From Harmonia axyridis (Eukaryota; Arthropoda; Insecta; Coleoptera; Coccinellidae): DNA of 64,000 bases. The position numbers were made by a program, and so were the translations under genes. How positions within the stretch are numbered: the first letter of the stretch is position 1; the number at the start of each line of letters is the position of its first letter. The stretch lies in contig NC_059502.1 in the NCBI RefSeq assembly GCF_914767665.1, forward strand, positions 43,139,812 to 43,203,811. The letters run 5' to 3'. The notes beneath the pieces were generated by a model. That model had not been told where the DNA came from. It was given only the letters and a program-made list of their open reading frames with translations, and did no database searches. Shown here piece after piece: positions 24,858 through 36,527 of the stretch.

Positions 24858-25528
24858 TTATACCAATGTGGTTTCCATAGACACGTGTGTCAAGCTTTCG
24901 TCCCTGTGCAATACGATGAGAAGTGTTAGAATGAGAAACATTGAAGGAAATAACAAACAAATCAAATCAACAACAGAAGTCAGTCGTGCATTTGTGATTA
25001 CAGCAGCAATTGACCTTACCACGTGGGAGATTATAGCTACCTGCGTGACATCCGAGTCCAAGAAAATCAACAATGTGGAATGGCTTACTTGGATAATTGA
25101 TCATTATACAGAAAGAATGAAGTAAGAACAGTCCCTTATACGAATGTGGTTTCCATAGACACGTGTGTCAAGCTTTCGTCCCTGTGCAATACGATGAAAA
25201 GTGTTAGAATGAGAAACATTGAAGAAAATAACAAACGAATGAAATCAACAACAGAAGTCAGTCGTGCATTTGTGGTTATAGCAGCAATTGACCTTACCAC
25301 GTGGGAGATTATAGCTACCTGCGTGACATCCGAGTCCAAGAAAATCAACAATGTGGAACGGCTTACTTGGATAATTGTTTATTAAACAAAAAGAATTGAA
25401 TAAGAACAGTCCCTTATACCAAAGTGGTTTCCTTAGACACGCGTGTCAAGCTTTCGTCCCTGTGCAATACGATGAAAAGTGTTAGAATGAGAAACATAGA
25501 AGGAAATAACAAACAAATGAAATCAACA
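23645..25528 (+). repeat. 12-mer period, matching segment 2, copy 1
   Basis: This matches 26981-28864. Pairs share gtggattggc (24521/27857), aagtattag (24645/27981) and a gggagattacagc rear combined with gcgtgtcatcc. Copy-specific changes are aacgaac (24121), aagaatatc (24231), gaatagaa (24668) and ggttatagc (25279). Confidence 0.8.
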
Positions 25529-25737
25529 TTAGAAGTCAGTCGTGCATTTGTGGTTAAAGCAGCAATTGACCTTACCACGTGGGAGATTATAGCTACCTGC
25601 GTGACATCCGAGTCCAAGAAAATCAACAATGTGGAATGGCTTACTTGGATAATTGATCATTATACAGAAAGAATGAAGTAAGAACAGTTCCTTATACCAA
25701 AGTGGTTTCCTTAGACACGTGTGTCAAGCTTTCGTCC

Positions 25738-26494
25738 CTGTGCAATACGATGAAAAGTGTTAGAATGAGAAACATTGAAGAAAATAACAAACGAATGAAA
25801 TCAACAACAGAAGTCAGTCGTGCATTTGTGGTTACAGCAGCGATTGACCTTACCACGTGGGAGATTACAGCTACCTGCGTGACATCCGAGTCCAAGAAAA
25901 TGAACAATGTGGAACGGCTTACTTGGATAATTGTTCATTAAACAAAAAGAAGGGAATAAGTACAGTCCCTTATACCAAAGTGGTTTCCTCAGACACGTGT
26001 GTCAAGCTTTCGTCCCTGTGCAATACGATGAAAAATGTTAGAATGAGAAACATAAGGGGAAATAACAAACAACTGAAATAAACAACAGATGTCAGTCGTG
26101 CATTTGTGGTTACAGCAGCAATTGACCTTACCACGTAAAAGATAATAGCTACCTGCGTGTCATCCGAGTCCAAGAAAATCAACAATGTGGAATGGCTCAC
26201 TTGGATAATTGATCATTATACAGAAAGAAGGGAATAAGAACAGTCCCTTATACCAATGTGGTTTCCTTAGACACGCGTGTCAAGCTTTCGTCCCTGTGCA
26301 ATACGACGAAAAGTGTAAGAATGAGAAACATTGAAGGAAATAACTAACAAATGAAATCAACATTAGAAGTCAGTCGTGCATTTGTGGTTACAGCAGCAAT
26401 TGACCTTACCACGTGGGAGATTATAGCTACCTGCGTGACATCCGAGTCCAAGAAAATCAACAATGTGGAATGGCTTACTTGGATAATTGATCAT
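25738..26494 (+). repeat. 12-mer period, matching segment 1, copy 2
   Basis: This is the second copy of the three-monomer segment. Its left flank is a chimeric monomer (25692: gttcctt-type front, rear of the 22356 type) and its right flank switches to the catcatac linker and ccgatg unit at 26526, so both edges are recombinant. Confidence 0.82.
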
Positions 26495-26980
26495 CATACA
26501 GAAAGAAGGGAATAAGAACAGTCCCTTATACCGATGTGGTTTCCATAGACACGTGTGTCAAGCTTTCGTCCCTGTGCAATACGATGAAAAGTGTTAGAAT
26601 GAGAAACATTGAAGAAAATAACAAACGAATGAAATCAACAACAGAAGTCAGTCGTGCATTTGTGGTTACAGCAGCGATTGACCTTACCACGTGGGAGATT
26701 ACAGCTACCTGCGTGACATCCGAGTCCAAGAAAATCAACAATGTGGAATGGCTTATTTGGATAATTATTCATTAAACAAAAAGAAGGGAATAAGAACAGT
26801 CCCTTATACCAAAGTGGTTTCCTTAGACACGCGTGTCAAGCTTTCGTCTCTGTGCAATACGATGAAAAGTGTTAGAATGAGAAACATTGAAGAAAATAAC
26901 AAACGAATGAAATCAACAACAGAAGTCAGTCGTGCATTTGTGGTTACAGCAGCGATTGACCTTACCACGTGGGAGATTAC

Positions 26981-28864
26981 AGCTACCTGCGTGACATCCG
27001 AGTCCAAGAAAATCAACAATGTGGAACGGCTTACTTGGATAATTGTTCATTAAACAAAAAGAATTGAATAAGAACAGTCCCTTATACCAAAGTCGTATCC
27101 TTAGACACGTGTGTCAAGCTTTCGTCCCTGTGCAATACGATGAAAAGTGTAAGAATGAGAAACATTGAAGGAAATAACAAACAAATGAAATCAACAACAG
27201 AAGTCAGTCGTGCATTTGTGGTTACAGCAGCAATTGACCTCACCACGTTACAGATTATAGCTACCTGCGTGTCATCCGAGTCCAAGAAAATCAACAATGT
27301 GGAATGGCTTACTTGGATAATTGATCATCATACAGAAAGAAGGGAATAAGAACAGTCCCTTATACCGATGTGGTTTCCATAGACACGTGTGTCAAGCTTT
27401 CGTCCCTGTGCAATACGATGAAAAGTGTTAGAATGAGAAACATTGAAGGAAATAACAAACAAATGAAATCAACATTAGAAGTCAGTCGTGCATTTGTGGT
27501 TAAAGCAGCAATTGACCTTACCACGTGGGAGATTATAGCTACCTGCGTGACATCCGAGTCCAAGAAAATCAACAATGTGGAATGGCTTACTTGGATAATT
27601 GATCATTATACAGAAAGAATGAAGTAAGAACAGTTCCTTATACCAAAGTGGTTTCCTTAGACACGTGTGTCAAGCTTTCGTCCCTGTGCAATACGATGAA
27701 AAGTGTTAGAATGAGAAACATTGAAGAAAATAACAAACGAATGAAATCAACAACAGAAGTCAGTCGTGCATTTGTGGTTACAGCAGCAATTGACCTTACC
27801 ACGTGGGAGATTATAGCTACCTGCGTGACATCCGAGTCCAAGAAAATCAACAATGTGGATTGGCTTATTTGGATAATTGTTCATTAAACAAAAAGAAGGG
27901 AATAAGAACAGTCCCTTATACCAAAGTGGTTTCCTTAGACACGCGTGTCAAGCTTTCGTCTCTGTGCAATACGATGAAAAGTATTAGAATGAGAAACATT
28001 GAAGAGAATAACAAACGAATGAAATCAACAACAGAAGTCAGTCGTGCATTTGTGGTTACAGCAGCGATTGACCTTACCACGTGGGAGATTACAGCTACCT
28101 GCGTGTCATCCGAGTCCAAGAAAATCAACAATGTGGAATGGCTTACTTGGATAATTGATCATTATACAGAAAGAAGGGAATAAGAACAGTCCCTTATACC
28201 AATGTGGTTTCCATAGACACGTGTGTCAAGCTTTCGTCCCTGTGCAATACGATGAGAAGTGTTAGAACAAGAAACATTGAAGGAAATAACAAACAAATCA
28301 AATCAACAACAGAAGTCAGTCGTGCATTTGTGATTACAGCAGCAATTGACCTTACCACGTGGGAGATTATAGCTACCTGCGTGACATCCGAGTCCAAGAA
28401 AATCAACAATGTGGAATGGCTTACTTGGATAATTGATCATTATACAGAAAGAATGAAGTAAGAACAGTCCCTTATACGAATGTGGTTTCCGTAGACACGT
28501 GTGTCAAGCTTTCGTCCCTGTGCAATACGATGAAAAGTGTTAGAATGAGAAACATTGAAGAAAATAACAAACGAATGAAATCAACAACAGAAGTCAGTCG
28601 TGCATTTGTGGTTACAGCAGCAATTGACCTTACCACGTGGGAGATTATAGCTACCTGCGTGACATCCGAGTCCAAGAAAATCAACAATGTGGAACGGCTT
28701 ACTTGGATAATTGTTTATTAAACAAAAAGAATTGAATAAGAACAGTCCCTTATACCAAAGTGGTTTCCTTAGACACGCGTGTCAAGCTTTCGTCCCTGTG
28801 CAATACGATGAAAAGTGTTAGAATGAGAAACATAGAAGGAAATAACAAACAAATGAAATCAACA
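26981..28864 (+). repeat. 12-mer period, matching segment 2, copy 2
   Basis: The second copy has private changes agaacaagaaac (near 28267) and tttccgtag (28491). It ends at 28865, where aacaacag replaces aacattag. The intervening stretch 26495-26980 does not match 23159-23644: it has ccgatg and cgtctctg units where copy 1 has caaatcaaatc and cattacg units. Confidence 0.8.
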
Positions 28865-30166
28865 ACAGAAGTCAGTCGTGCATTTGTGGTTACAGCAGCA
28901 ATTGACCTTACCACGTGGGAGATTATAGCTACCTGCGTGACATCCGAGTCCAAGATAATCAACAATGAAGAATGGCTTACTTGGATAATTGTTCATTAAA
29001 CAAAAAGAAGGGAATAAGAACAGTCCCTTATACCAAAGTGGTTTCCTTAGACACCTGTGTCAAGCTTTCGTTCCTGTGCAATACGATGGAAAGTGTTAGA
29101 ATGAGAAACATAGAAGGAAATAACAAACAAATGAAATCAACAACAGAAGTCAGTCGTGCATTTGTGGTTACAGCAGCAATTGACCTTACCACGTGGGAGA
29201 TTATAGCTACCTGCGTGACATCCGAGTCCGAGAAAATCAACAATGTGGAATGGCCTACTTGGATAATTGTTCATTAAACAAAACGAAGGGAACAAGAACA
29301 GTCCCTTATACCAAAGTGGTTTCCTTAGACACGCGTGTCAAGCTTTCGTCCCTGTGCAATACGATGAAAAGTGTTAGAATGAGAAACATAGAAGGAAATA
29401 ACAAACAAATGAAATCAACAACAGAAGTCAGTCGTGCATTTGTGGTTACAGCAGCAATTGACCTTACCACGTGGGAGATTATAGCTACCTGCGTGACATC
29501 CGAGTCCAAGAAAATCAACAATGTGGAATGGCTTACTTGGATAATTGTTCATTAAACAAAAAGAAGGGAATAAGAACAGTCCCTTATACCAAAGTGGTTT
29601 CCTTAGACACCTGTGTCAAGCTTTCGTTCCTGTGCAATACGATGAAAAGTGTTAGAATGAGAAACATAGAAGGAAATAACAAACAAATGAAATCAACAAC
29701 AGAAGTCAGTCGTGCATTTGTGGTTACAGCAGCAATTGACCTTACCACGTGGGAGATTATAGCTACCTGCGTGACATCCGAGTCCAAGAAAATCAACAAT
29801 GTGGAATGGCTTACTTGGATAATTGTTCATTAAACAAAAAGAAGGGAATAAGAACAGTCCCTCATACCAAAGTGGTTTCCTTAGACACCTTTGTCAAGCT
29901 TTCGTTCCTGTGCAATACGATGAAAAGTGTTAGAATGAGAAACATAGAAGGAAATAACAAACAAATGAAATCAACAACAGAAGTCAGTCGTGCATTTGTG
30001 GTTACAGCAGCAATTGACCTTACCACGTGGGAGATTATAGCTACCTGCGTGACATCCGAGTCCAAGAAAATCAACAATGTGGAATGGCTTACTTGGATAA
30101 TTGTTCATTAAACAAAACGAAGGGAATAAGAACAGTCCCTTATACCAAAGTGGTTTCCTTAGACAC
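28500..30166 (+). repeat. 9-monomer shift (2502 bp) in zone C, copy 1
   Basis: This matches 31002-32668, six monomers. Both share caatgaagaatgg (28967/31469), atggaaagtg, gtccgagaaaatc and gggaacaag. Differences: acgaaggg/acgatggg (near 29284/31786) and aagaaaatc/aagataatc (near 29510/32012). The edges fall at the box 1 core on both sides (cacg/cacc at 28499/31001 and cacc/cacg at 30167/32669). Confidence 0.8.
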
Positions 30167-31001
30167 CTGTGTCAAGCTTTCGTCCCTGTGCAATACGATG
30201 AAAAGTGTTAGAATGAGAAACATTGAAGAAAATAACAAACGAATGAAATCAACAACAGAAGTCAGTCGTGCATTTGTGGTTACAGCAGCAATTGACCTTA
30301 CCACGTGGGAGATTATAGCTACCTGCGTGACATCCGAGTCCAAGAAAATCAACAATGTGGAACGGCTTACTTGGATAATTGTTTATTAAACAAAAAGAAT
30401 TGAATAAGAACAGTCCCTTATACCAAAGTGGTTTCCTTAGATACGCGTGTCAAGCTTTCGTCCCTGTGCAATACGATGAAAAGTGTTAGAATGAGAAACA
30501 TAGAAGGAAATAACAAACAAATGAAATCAACAACAGAAGTCAGTCGTGCATTTGTGGTTACAGCAGCAATTGACCTTACCACGTGGGAGATTATAGCTAC
30601 CTGCGTGACATTCGAGTCCAAGAAAATCAACAATGTGGAATGGCTTACTTGGATAATTGTTCATTAAACAAAACGAAGGGAATAAGAACAGTCCCTTATA
30701 CCAAAGTGGTTTCCTTAGACACCTTTGTCAAGCTTTCGTTCCTGTGCAATACGATGAAAAGTGTTAGAATGAGAAACATTGAAGGAAATAACAAACAAAT
30801 GAAATCAACATTAGAAGTCAGTCGTGCATTTGTGGTTACAGCAGCAATTGACCTTACCACGTGGGAGATTATAGCTACCTGCGTGACATCCGAGTCCAAG
30901 ATAATCAACAATGTGGAATGGCTTACTCGGATAATTGTTCATTAAACAAAAAGAAGGGAATAAGAACAGTCCCTTATACCAAAGTGGTTTCCTTAGACAC
31001 C

Positions 31002-32668
31002 TGTGTCAAGCTTTCGTCCCTGTGCAATACGATGAAAAGTGTTAGAATGAGAAACATTGAAGAAAATAACAAACGAATGAAATCAACAACAGAAGTCAGT
31101 CGTGCATTTGTGGTTACAGCAGCAATTGACCTTACCACGTGGGAGATTATAGCTACCTGCGTGACATCCGAGTCCAAGAAAATCAACAATGTGGAACGGC
31201 TTACTTGGATAATTGTTTATTAAACAAAAAGAATTGAATAAGAACAGTCCCTTATACCAAAGTGGTTTCCTTAGACACGCGTGTCAAGCTTTCGTCCCTG
31301 TGCAATACGATGAAAAGTGTTAGAATGAGAAACATAGAAGGAAATAACAAACAAATGAAATCAACAACAGAAGTCAGTCGTGCATTTGTGGTTACAGCAG
31401 CAATTGACCTTACCACGTGGGAGATTATAGCTACCTGCGTGACATCCGAGTCCAAGATAATCAACAATGAAGAATGGCTTACTTGGATAATTGTTCATTA
31501 AACAAAAAGAAGGGAATAAGAACAGTCCCTTATACCAAAGTGGTTTCCTTAGACACCTGTGTCAAGCTTTCGTTCCTGTGCAATACGATGGAAAGTGTTA
31601 GAATGAGAAACATAGAAGGAAATAACAAACAAATGAAATCAACAACAGAAGTCAGTCGTGCATTTGTGGTTACAGCAGCAATTGACCTTACCACGTGGGA
31701 GATTATAGCTACCTGCGTGACATCCGAGTCCGAGAAAATCAACAATGTGGAATGGCCTACTTGGATAATTGTTCATTAAACAAAACGATGGGAACAAGAA
31801 CAGTCCCTTATACCAAAGTGGTTTCCTTAGACACGCGTGTCAAGCTTTCGTCCCTGTGCAATACGATGAAAAGTGTTAGAATGAGAAACATAGAAGGAAA
31901 TAACAAACAAATGAAATCAACAACAGAAGTCAGTCGTGCATTTGTGGTTACAGCAGCAATTGACCTTACCACGTGGGAGATTATAGCTACCTGCGTGACA
32001 TCCGAGTCCAAGATAATCAACAATGTGGAATGGCTTACTTGGATAATTGTTCATTAAACAAAAAGAAGGGAATAAGAACAGTCCCTTATACCAAAGTGGT
32101 TTCCTTAGACACCTGTGTCAAGCTTTCGTTCCTGTGCAATACGATGAAAAGTGTTAGAATGAGAAACATAGAAGGAAATAACAAACAAATGAAATCAACA
32201 ACAGAAGTCAGTCGTGCATTTGTGGTTACAGCAGCAATTGACCTTACCACGTGGGAGATTATAGCTACCTGCGTGACATCCGAGTCCAAGAAAATCAACA
32301 ATGTGGAATGGCTTACTTGGATAATTGTTCATTAAACAAAAAGAAGGGAATAAGAACAGTCCCTCATACCAAAGTGGTTTCCTTAGACACCTTTGTCAAG
32401 CTTTCGTTCCTGTGCAATACGATGAAAAGTGTTAGAATGAGAAACATAGAAGGAAATAACAAACAAATGAAATCAACAACAGAAGTCAGTCGTGCATTTG
32501 TGGTTACAGCAGCAATTGACCTTACCACGTGGGAGATTATAGCTACCTGCGTGACATCCGAGTCCAAGAAAATCAACAATGTGGAATGGCTTACTTGGAT
32601 AATTGTTCATTAAACAAAACGAAGGGAATAAGAACAGTCCCTTATACCAAAGTGGTTTCCTTAGACAC
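31002..32668 (+). repeat. 9-monomer shift in zone C, copy 2
   Basis: This second copy was itself carried into the later 21-mer duplication (37084 onward), because the atgggaac mark at 31788 recurs at 37620. That fixes the order of events: 2502-bp duplication first, 5832-bp duplication later. Confidence 0.78.
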
Positions 32669-33475
32669 GCGTGTCAAGCTTTCGTCCCTGTGCAATACGA
32701 TGAAAAGTGTTAGAATGAGAAACATTGAAGGAAATAACAAACAAATGAAATCAACATTAGAAGTCAGTCGTGCATTTGTGGTTACAGCAGCAATTGACCT
32801 TACCACGTGGGAGATTATAGCTACCTGCGTGACATCCGAGTCCAAGATAATCAACAATGTGGAATGGCTTACTCGGATAATTGTTCATTAAACAAAAAGA
32901 AGGGAATAAGAACAGTCCCTTATACCAAAGTGGTTTCCTTAGACACCTGTGTCAAGCTTTCGTTCCTGTGCAATACGATGAAAAGTGTTAGAATGAGAAA
33001 CATAGAAGGAAATAACAAACAAATGAAATCAACAACAGAAGTCAGTCGTGCATTTGTGGTTACAGCAGCAATTGACCTTACCACGTGGGAGATTATAGCT
33101 ACCTGCGTGACATCCGAGTCCAAGAAAATCAACAATGTGGAATGGCTTACTTGGATAATTGTTCATTAAACAAAACGAAGGGAATAAGAACAGTCCCTTA
33201 TACCAAAGTGGTTTCCTTAGATACGCGTGTCAAGCTTTCGTCCCTGTGCAATACGATGAAAAGTGTTAGAATGAGAAACATAGAAGGAAATAACAAACAA
33301 ATGAAATCAACAACAGAAGTCAGTCGTGCATTTGTGGTTACAGCAGCAATTGACCTTACCACGTGGGAGATTATAGCTACCTGCGTGACATTCGAGTCCA
33401 AGAAAATCAACAATGTGGAATTGCTCACTTGGATAATTGTTGATTGAACAAAAAGAAGGGAATAAGAAGTGTCCC

Positions 33476-36400
33476 TTATACCAAAGTGGTTTCCTTAGAC
33501 ACGTGTGTCAAGCTTTCGTCCCTGTGCAATACGATGAGAAGTGTTAGAATGAGAAACATTGAAGGAAATAACAAACAAATGAAATCAACATTAGAAGTCA
33601 GTCGTGCATTTGTGGTTACAGCAGCAATTGACCTTACCACGTGGGAGATTATAGCTACCTTCGTGACATCCGAGTCCAAGATAATCAACAATGTGGAATG
33701 GCCTACTTGGATAATTGTTGATTAAACAAAAAAAGAGAATAAGAACAGTCCCTTATACCAAAGTGGTTTCCTTAGACACGTGTGTCAAGCTTTCGTCCCT
33801 GTGCAATACGATGAAATGTGTTAGAATGAGAAACATAGAAGGAAATAACAAACAAATGAAATCAACAACAGAAGTCAGTCGTGCATTTGTGGTTACAGCA
33901 GCAATTGACCTTACCACGTGGGAGATAATAGCTACCTGCGTGACATTCGAGTCCAAGAAAATCAACAATGTGGAATGGCTTACTTGGATAATTGTTGATT
34001 GAACAAAAAGAAGGGAATAAAAACAGTCCCTCATACCAAAGTGGTTTCCTTAGACACGTGTGCCAAGCTTTCGTCCCTGTGCAATAAGATGAGAAGTGTT
34101 AGAATGAGAAACATTGAAGGAAATAACAAACAAATGAAATCAACATTAGAAGTCAGTCGTGCATTTGTGGTTACAGCAGCAATTGACCTTACCACGTGGG
34201 AGATTATAGCTACCTTCGTGACATCCGAGTCCAAGATAATCAACAATGTGGAATGGCCTACTTGGATAATTGTTGATTAAACAAAAAAAGAGAATAAGAA
34301 CAGTCCCTTATACCAAAGTGGTTTCCTTAGACACGTGTGTCAAGCTTTCGTCCCTGTGCAATACGATGAAATGTGTTAGAATGAGAAACATAGAAGGAAA
34401 TAATAAACAAATGAAATCAACAACAGAAGTCAGTCGTGCATTTGTGGTTACAGCAGCAATTGACCTTACCACGTGGGAGATAATAGCTAACTGCGTGACA
34501 TTCGAGTCCAAGAAAATCAACAATGTGGAATGGCTTACTTGGATAATTGTTGATTGAACAAAAAGAAGGGAATAAAAACAGTCCCTCATACCAAAGTGGT
34601 TTCCTTAGACACGTGTGCCAAGCTTTCGTCCCTGTGCAATAAGATGAGAAGTGTTAGAATGAGAAACATTGAAGGAAATAACAAACAAATGAAATCAACA
34701 TTAGAAGTCATTCGTGCATTTGTGTTTACAGCAGCAATTGACCTTACCACGTGGGAGATTATAGCTACCTGCGTGACATCCGAGTCCAAGAAAATCAACA
34801 ATGTGGAATGGCCTACTTGGATAAGTGTTGATTAAACAAAAAAAAAAATAAGAACAGTCCCTTATACCAAAGTGGTTTCCTTAGACACGTGTGTCAAGCT
34901 TTCGTCCCTGTGCAATACGATGAGAAGTGTTAGAATGAGAAACATTGAAGGAAATAACAAACAAATGAAATCAACAACAGAAGTCAGTCGTGCATTTGTG
35001 GTTACAGCAGCAATTGACCTTACCACGTGGGAGCTTATAGCTACCTGCGTGACATCCGAGTCCAAGAAAATCAACAATGTGGAATGGCCTACTTGGATAA
35101 GTGTTGATTAAACAAAAAAAATAAATAAGAACAGTCCCTTATACCAAAGTTGTTCCCTTAGACACGTGTGTCAAGCTTTCGTCCCTGTGCAATACGATGA
35201 GAAGTGTTAGAATGAGAAACATTGAAGGAAATAACAAACAAATGAAATCAACAACAGAAGTCAGTCGTGCATTTGTGGTTACAGCAGCAATTGACCTTAC
35301 CACGTGGGAGCTTATAGCTACCGGCGTGACATCCGAGTCCAAGAAAATCAACAATGTGGAATGGCTTACTTGGATAATTGTTCATTAAACAAAAAGAAGG
35401 GAATAAGAACAGTCCCTTATACCGAAGTGGTTTCCTTAGACACGTGTGTCAAGCTTTCGTCCCTGTGCAATACGATGTGAAGTGTTAGAATGAGAAACAT
35501 TGAAGGAAATAACAAAAAAATGAAATCAACAACTGAAGTCAGTCGTGCATTTGTGGTTACAGCAGCAATTGACCTTACCACGTGGGAGATTATAGCTACC
35601 TGCGTGACATCCGAGTCCAAGAAAATCAACAATGTGGAATGGCCTACTTGGATAATTGTTGATTAAACAAAAAAAAAAAATAAGAACAGTCCCTTATACC
35701 AAAGTGGTTTCCTTAGACACGTGTGTAAAGCTTTCGTCCCTGTGCAATACGATGAGAAGTGTTAGAATGAGAAACATTGAAGGAAATAACAAACAAATGA
35801 AATCAACATTAGAAGTCAGTCGTGCATTTGTGGTTACAGCAGCAATTGACCTTACCAATTGAGAGATTGTAGCTACATGCGTGACATCCGAGTCCAAGAA
35901 AATCAACAATGTGGAATGGCTTACTTGGATAATTGTTGATTAAACAAAAAAAAGGGAATAAGAACAGTCCCTCATACCGAAGTGGTTTTCTCAGACATGT
36001 GTGTCAAGCTTTCGTCCCTGTGCAATACGATGAAAAGTGTTAGAATGAGAAACATAGAAGGAAAAAACAAACAAATGAAATCAACAACAGAAGTCAGTCG
36101 TGCATTTGTGGTTACAGCAGCAATTGACCTTTCCACGTGGGAGATTATAGATAGCTGCATGACATCCTAGTCCAAGAAAATCAACAATGTGGAATGGCTT
36201 ACTTGGATAATTGTTCATCAAAAAGAAAAAAGGGAAGAAGAGCAGTCCCTCATACCAAAGTGGTTTCCTTAGACACGTGTGCCAAGCTTTCGTCCCTGTG
36301 CAATAAGATGAGAAGTGTTAGAATGAGAAACATTGAAGGAAATAACAAACAAATGAAATCAACATTAGAAGTCATTCGTGCATTTGTGTTTACAGCAGCA

Positions 36401-36527
36401 ATTGACCTTACCACGTGGGAGATTATAGCTACCTGCGTGACATCCGAGTCCAAGAAAATCAACAATGTGGAATGGCTTACTTGGATAATTGTTCATTAAA
36501 CAAAACGAAGGGAATAAGAACAGTCCC
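33476..36527 (+). repeat. Zone D: A-tract-linker monomers
   Basis: Eleven monomers start at 33476, 33753, 34031, 34308, 34586, 34862, 35139, 35417, 35694, 35972 and 36250. A short 2-monomer period of 555 bp is visible: 33753 matches 34308 and 34031 matches 34586 (gaaatgtgttag; gtgccaagc with aataagatg). The 34586 and 36250 units share gtcattcgtgc and gtgtttac. The 35694 unit has gtaaagc and accaattgagag, which destroys box 2. The 35972 unit has tcagacatg and catcctagtcc. The 36250 unit is preceded by the distinct linker catcaaaaagaaaaaaggg. Confidence 0.9.
33753..34861 (+). repeat. Dimeric 555-bp period
   Basis: Two monomer types alternate twice. Copy 2 differs by taataaac (34404), gctaactgc (34488), gtcattcg (34710) and gtgtttac (34725), and its second unit ends with aagtgttgattaaac instead of aattgttgattaaac. 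The same dimer is carried to 39585-40693 by the 21-mer duplication. Confidence 0.8.

Larger units (their letters stand above)
22356..28471 (+). repeat. Zone B6: monomers of the 12-mer higher-order repeat
   Basis: Twenty-two monomers run every 278 bp from 22356 to 28194. The units at 22634 and 25970 share caactgaaataaac and agatgtcag. The units at 22912 and 26248 share gacgaaaag and aataactaac. Two stretches match at shift 3336, separated by a stretch that does not. Confidence 0.88.
28472..33475 (+). repeat. Zone C: CACCTG/ttcctg-rich monomers
   Basis: Eighteen monomers run every 278 bp from 28472 to 33198. Typical marks are cacctgtgtc or cacctttgtc at box 1, cgttcctg, catagaagg, gttcattaaac linkers, and acgaaggg or acgatggg. 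The units at 30418 and 33198 carry gatacgcg and acattcgag. Box 2 is CACGTG throughout. Confidence 0.9.
30741..36281 (+). repeat. 21-mer higher-order repeat (5832 bp), copy 1
   Basis: This 5541-bp stretch matches 36573-42113 at a constant shift of 5832 with only about seven differing bases noticed: ttcctt/ttcttt near 32661, a two-base change at aagaagtgtccc (near 33468), gtcattcg marks shared, caactg/caacag (35535/41367), ccaaag/ccgaag (35701/41533), gattaaac/gatttaac (near 35941/41773) and ccgaag/ccaaag (near 35980/41812). It contains most of zone C and all of zone D, so it spans two different monomer communities. Confidence 0.92.
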
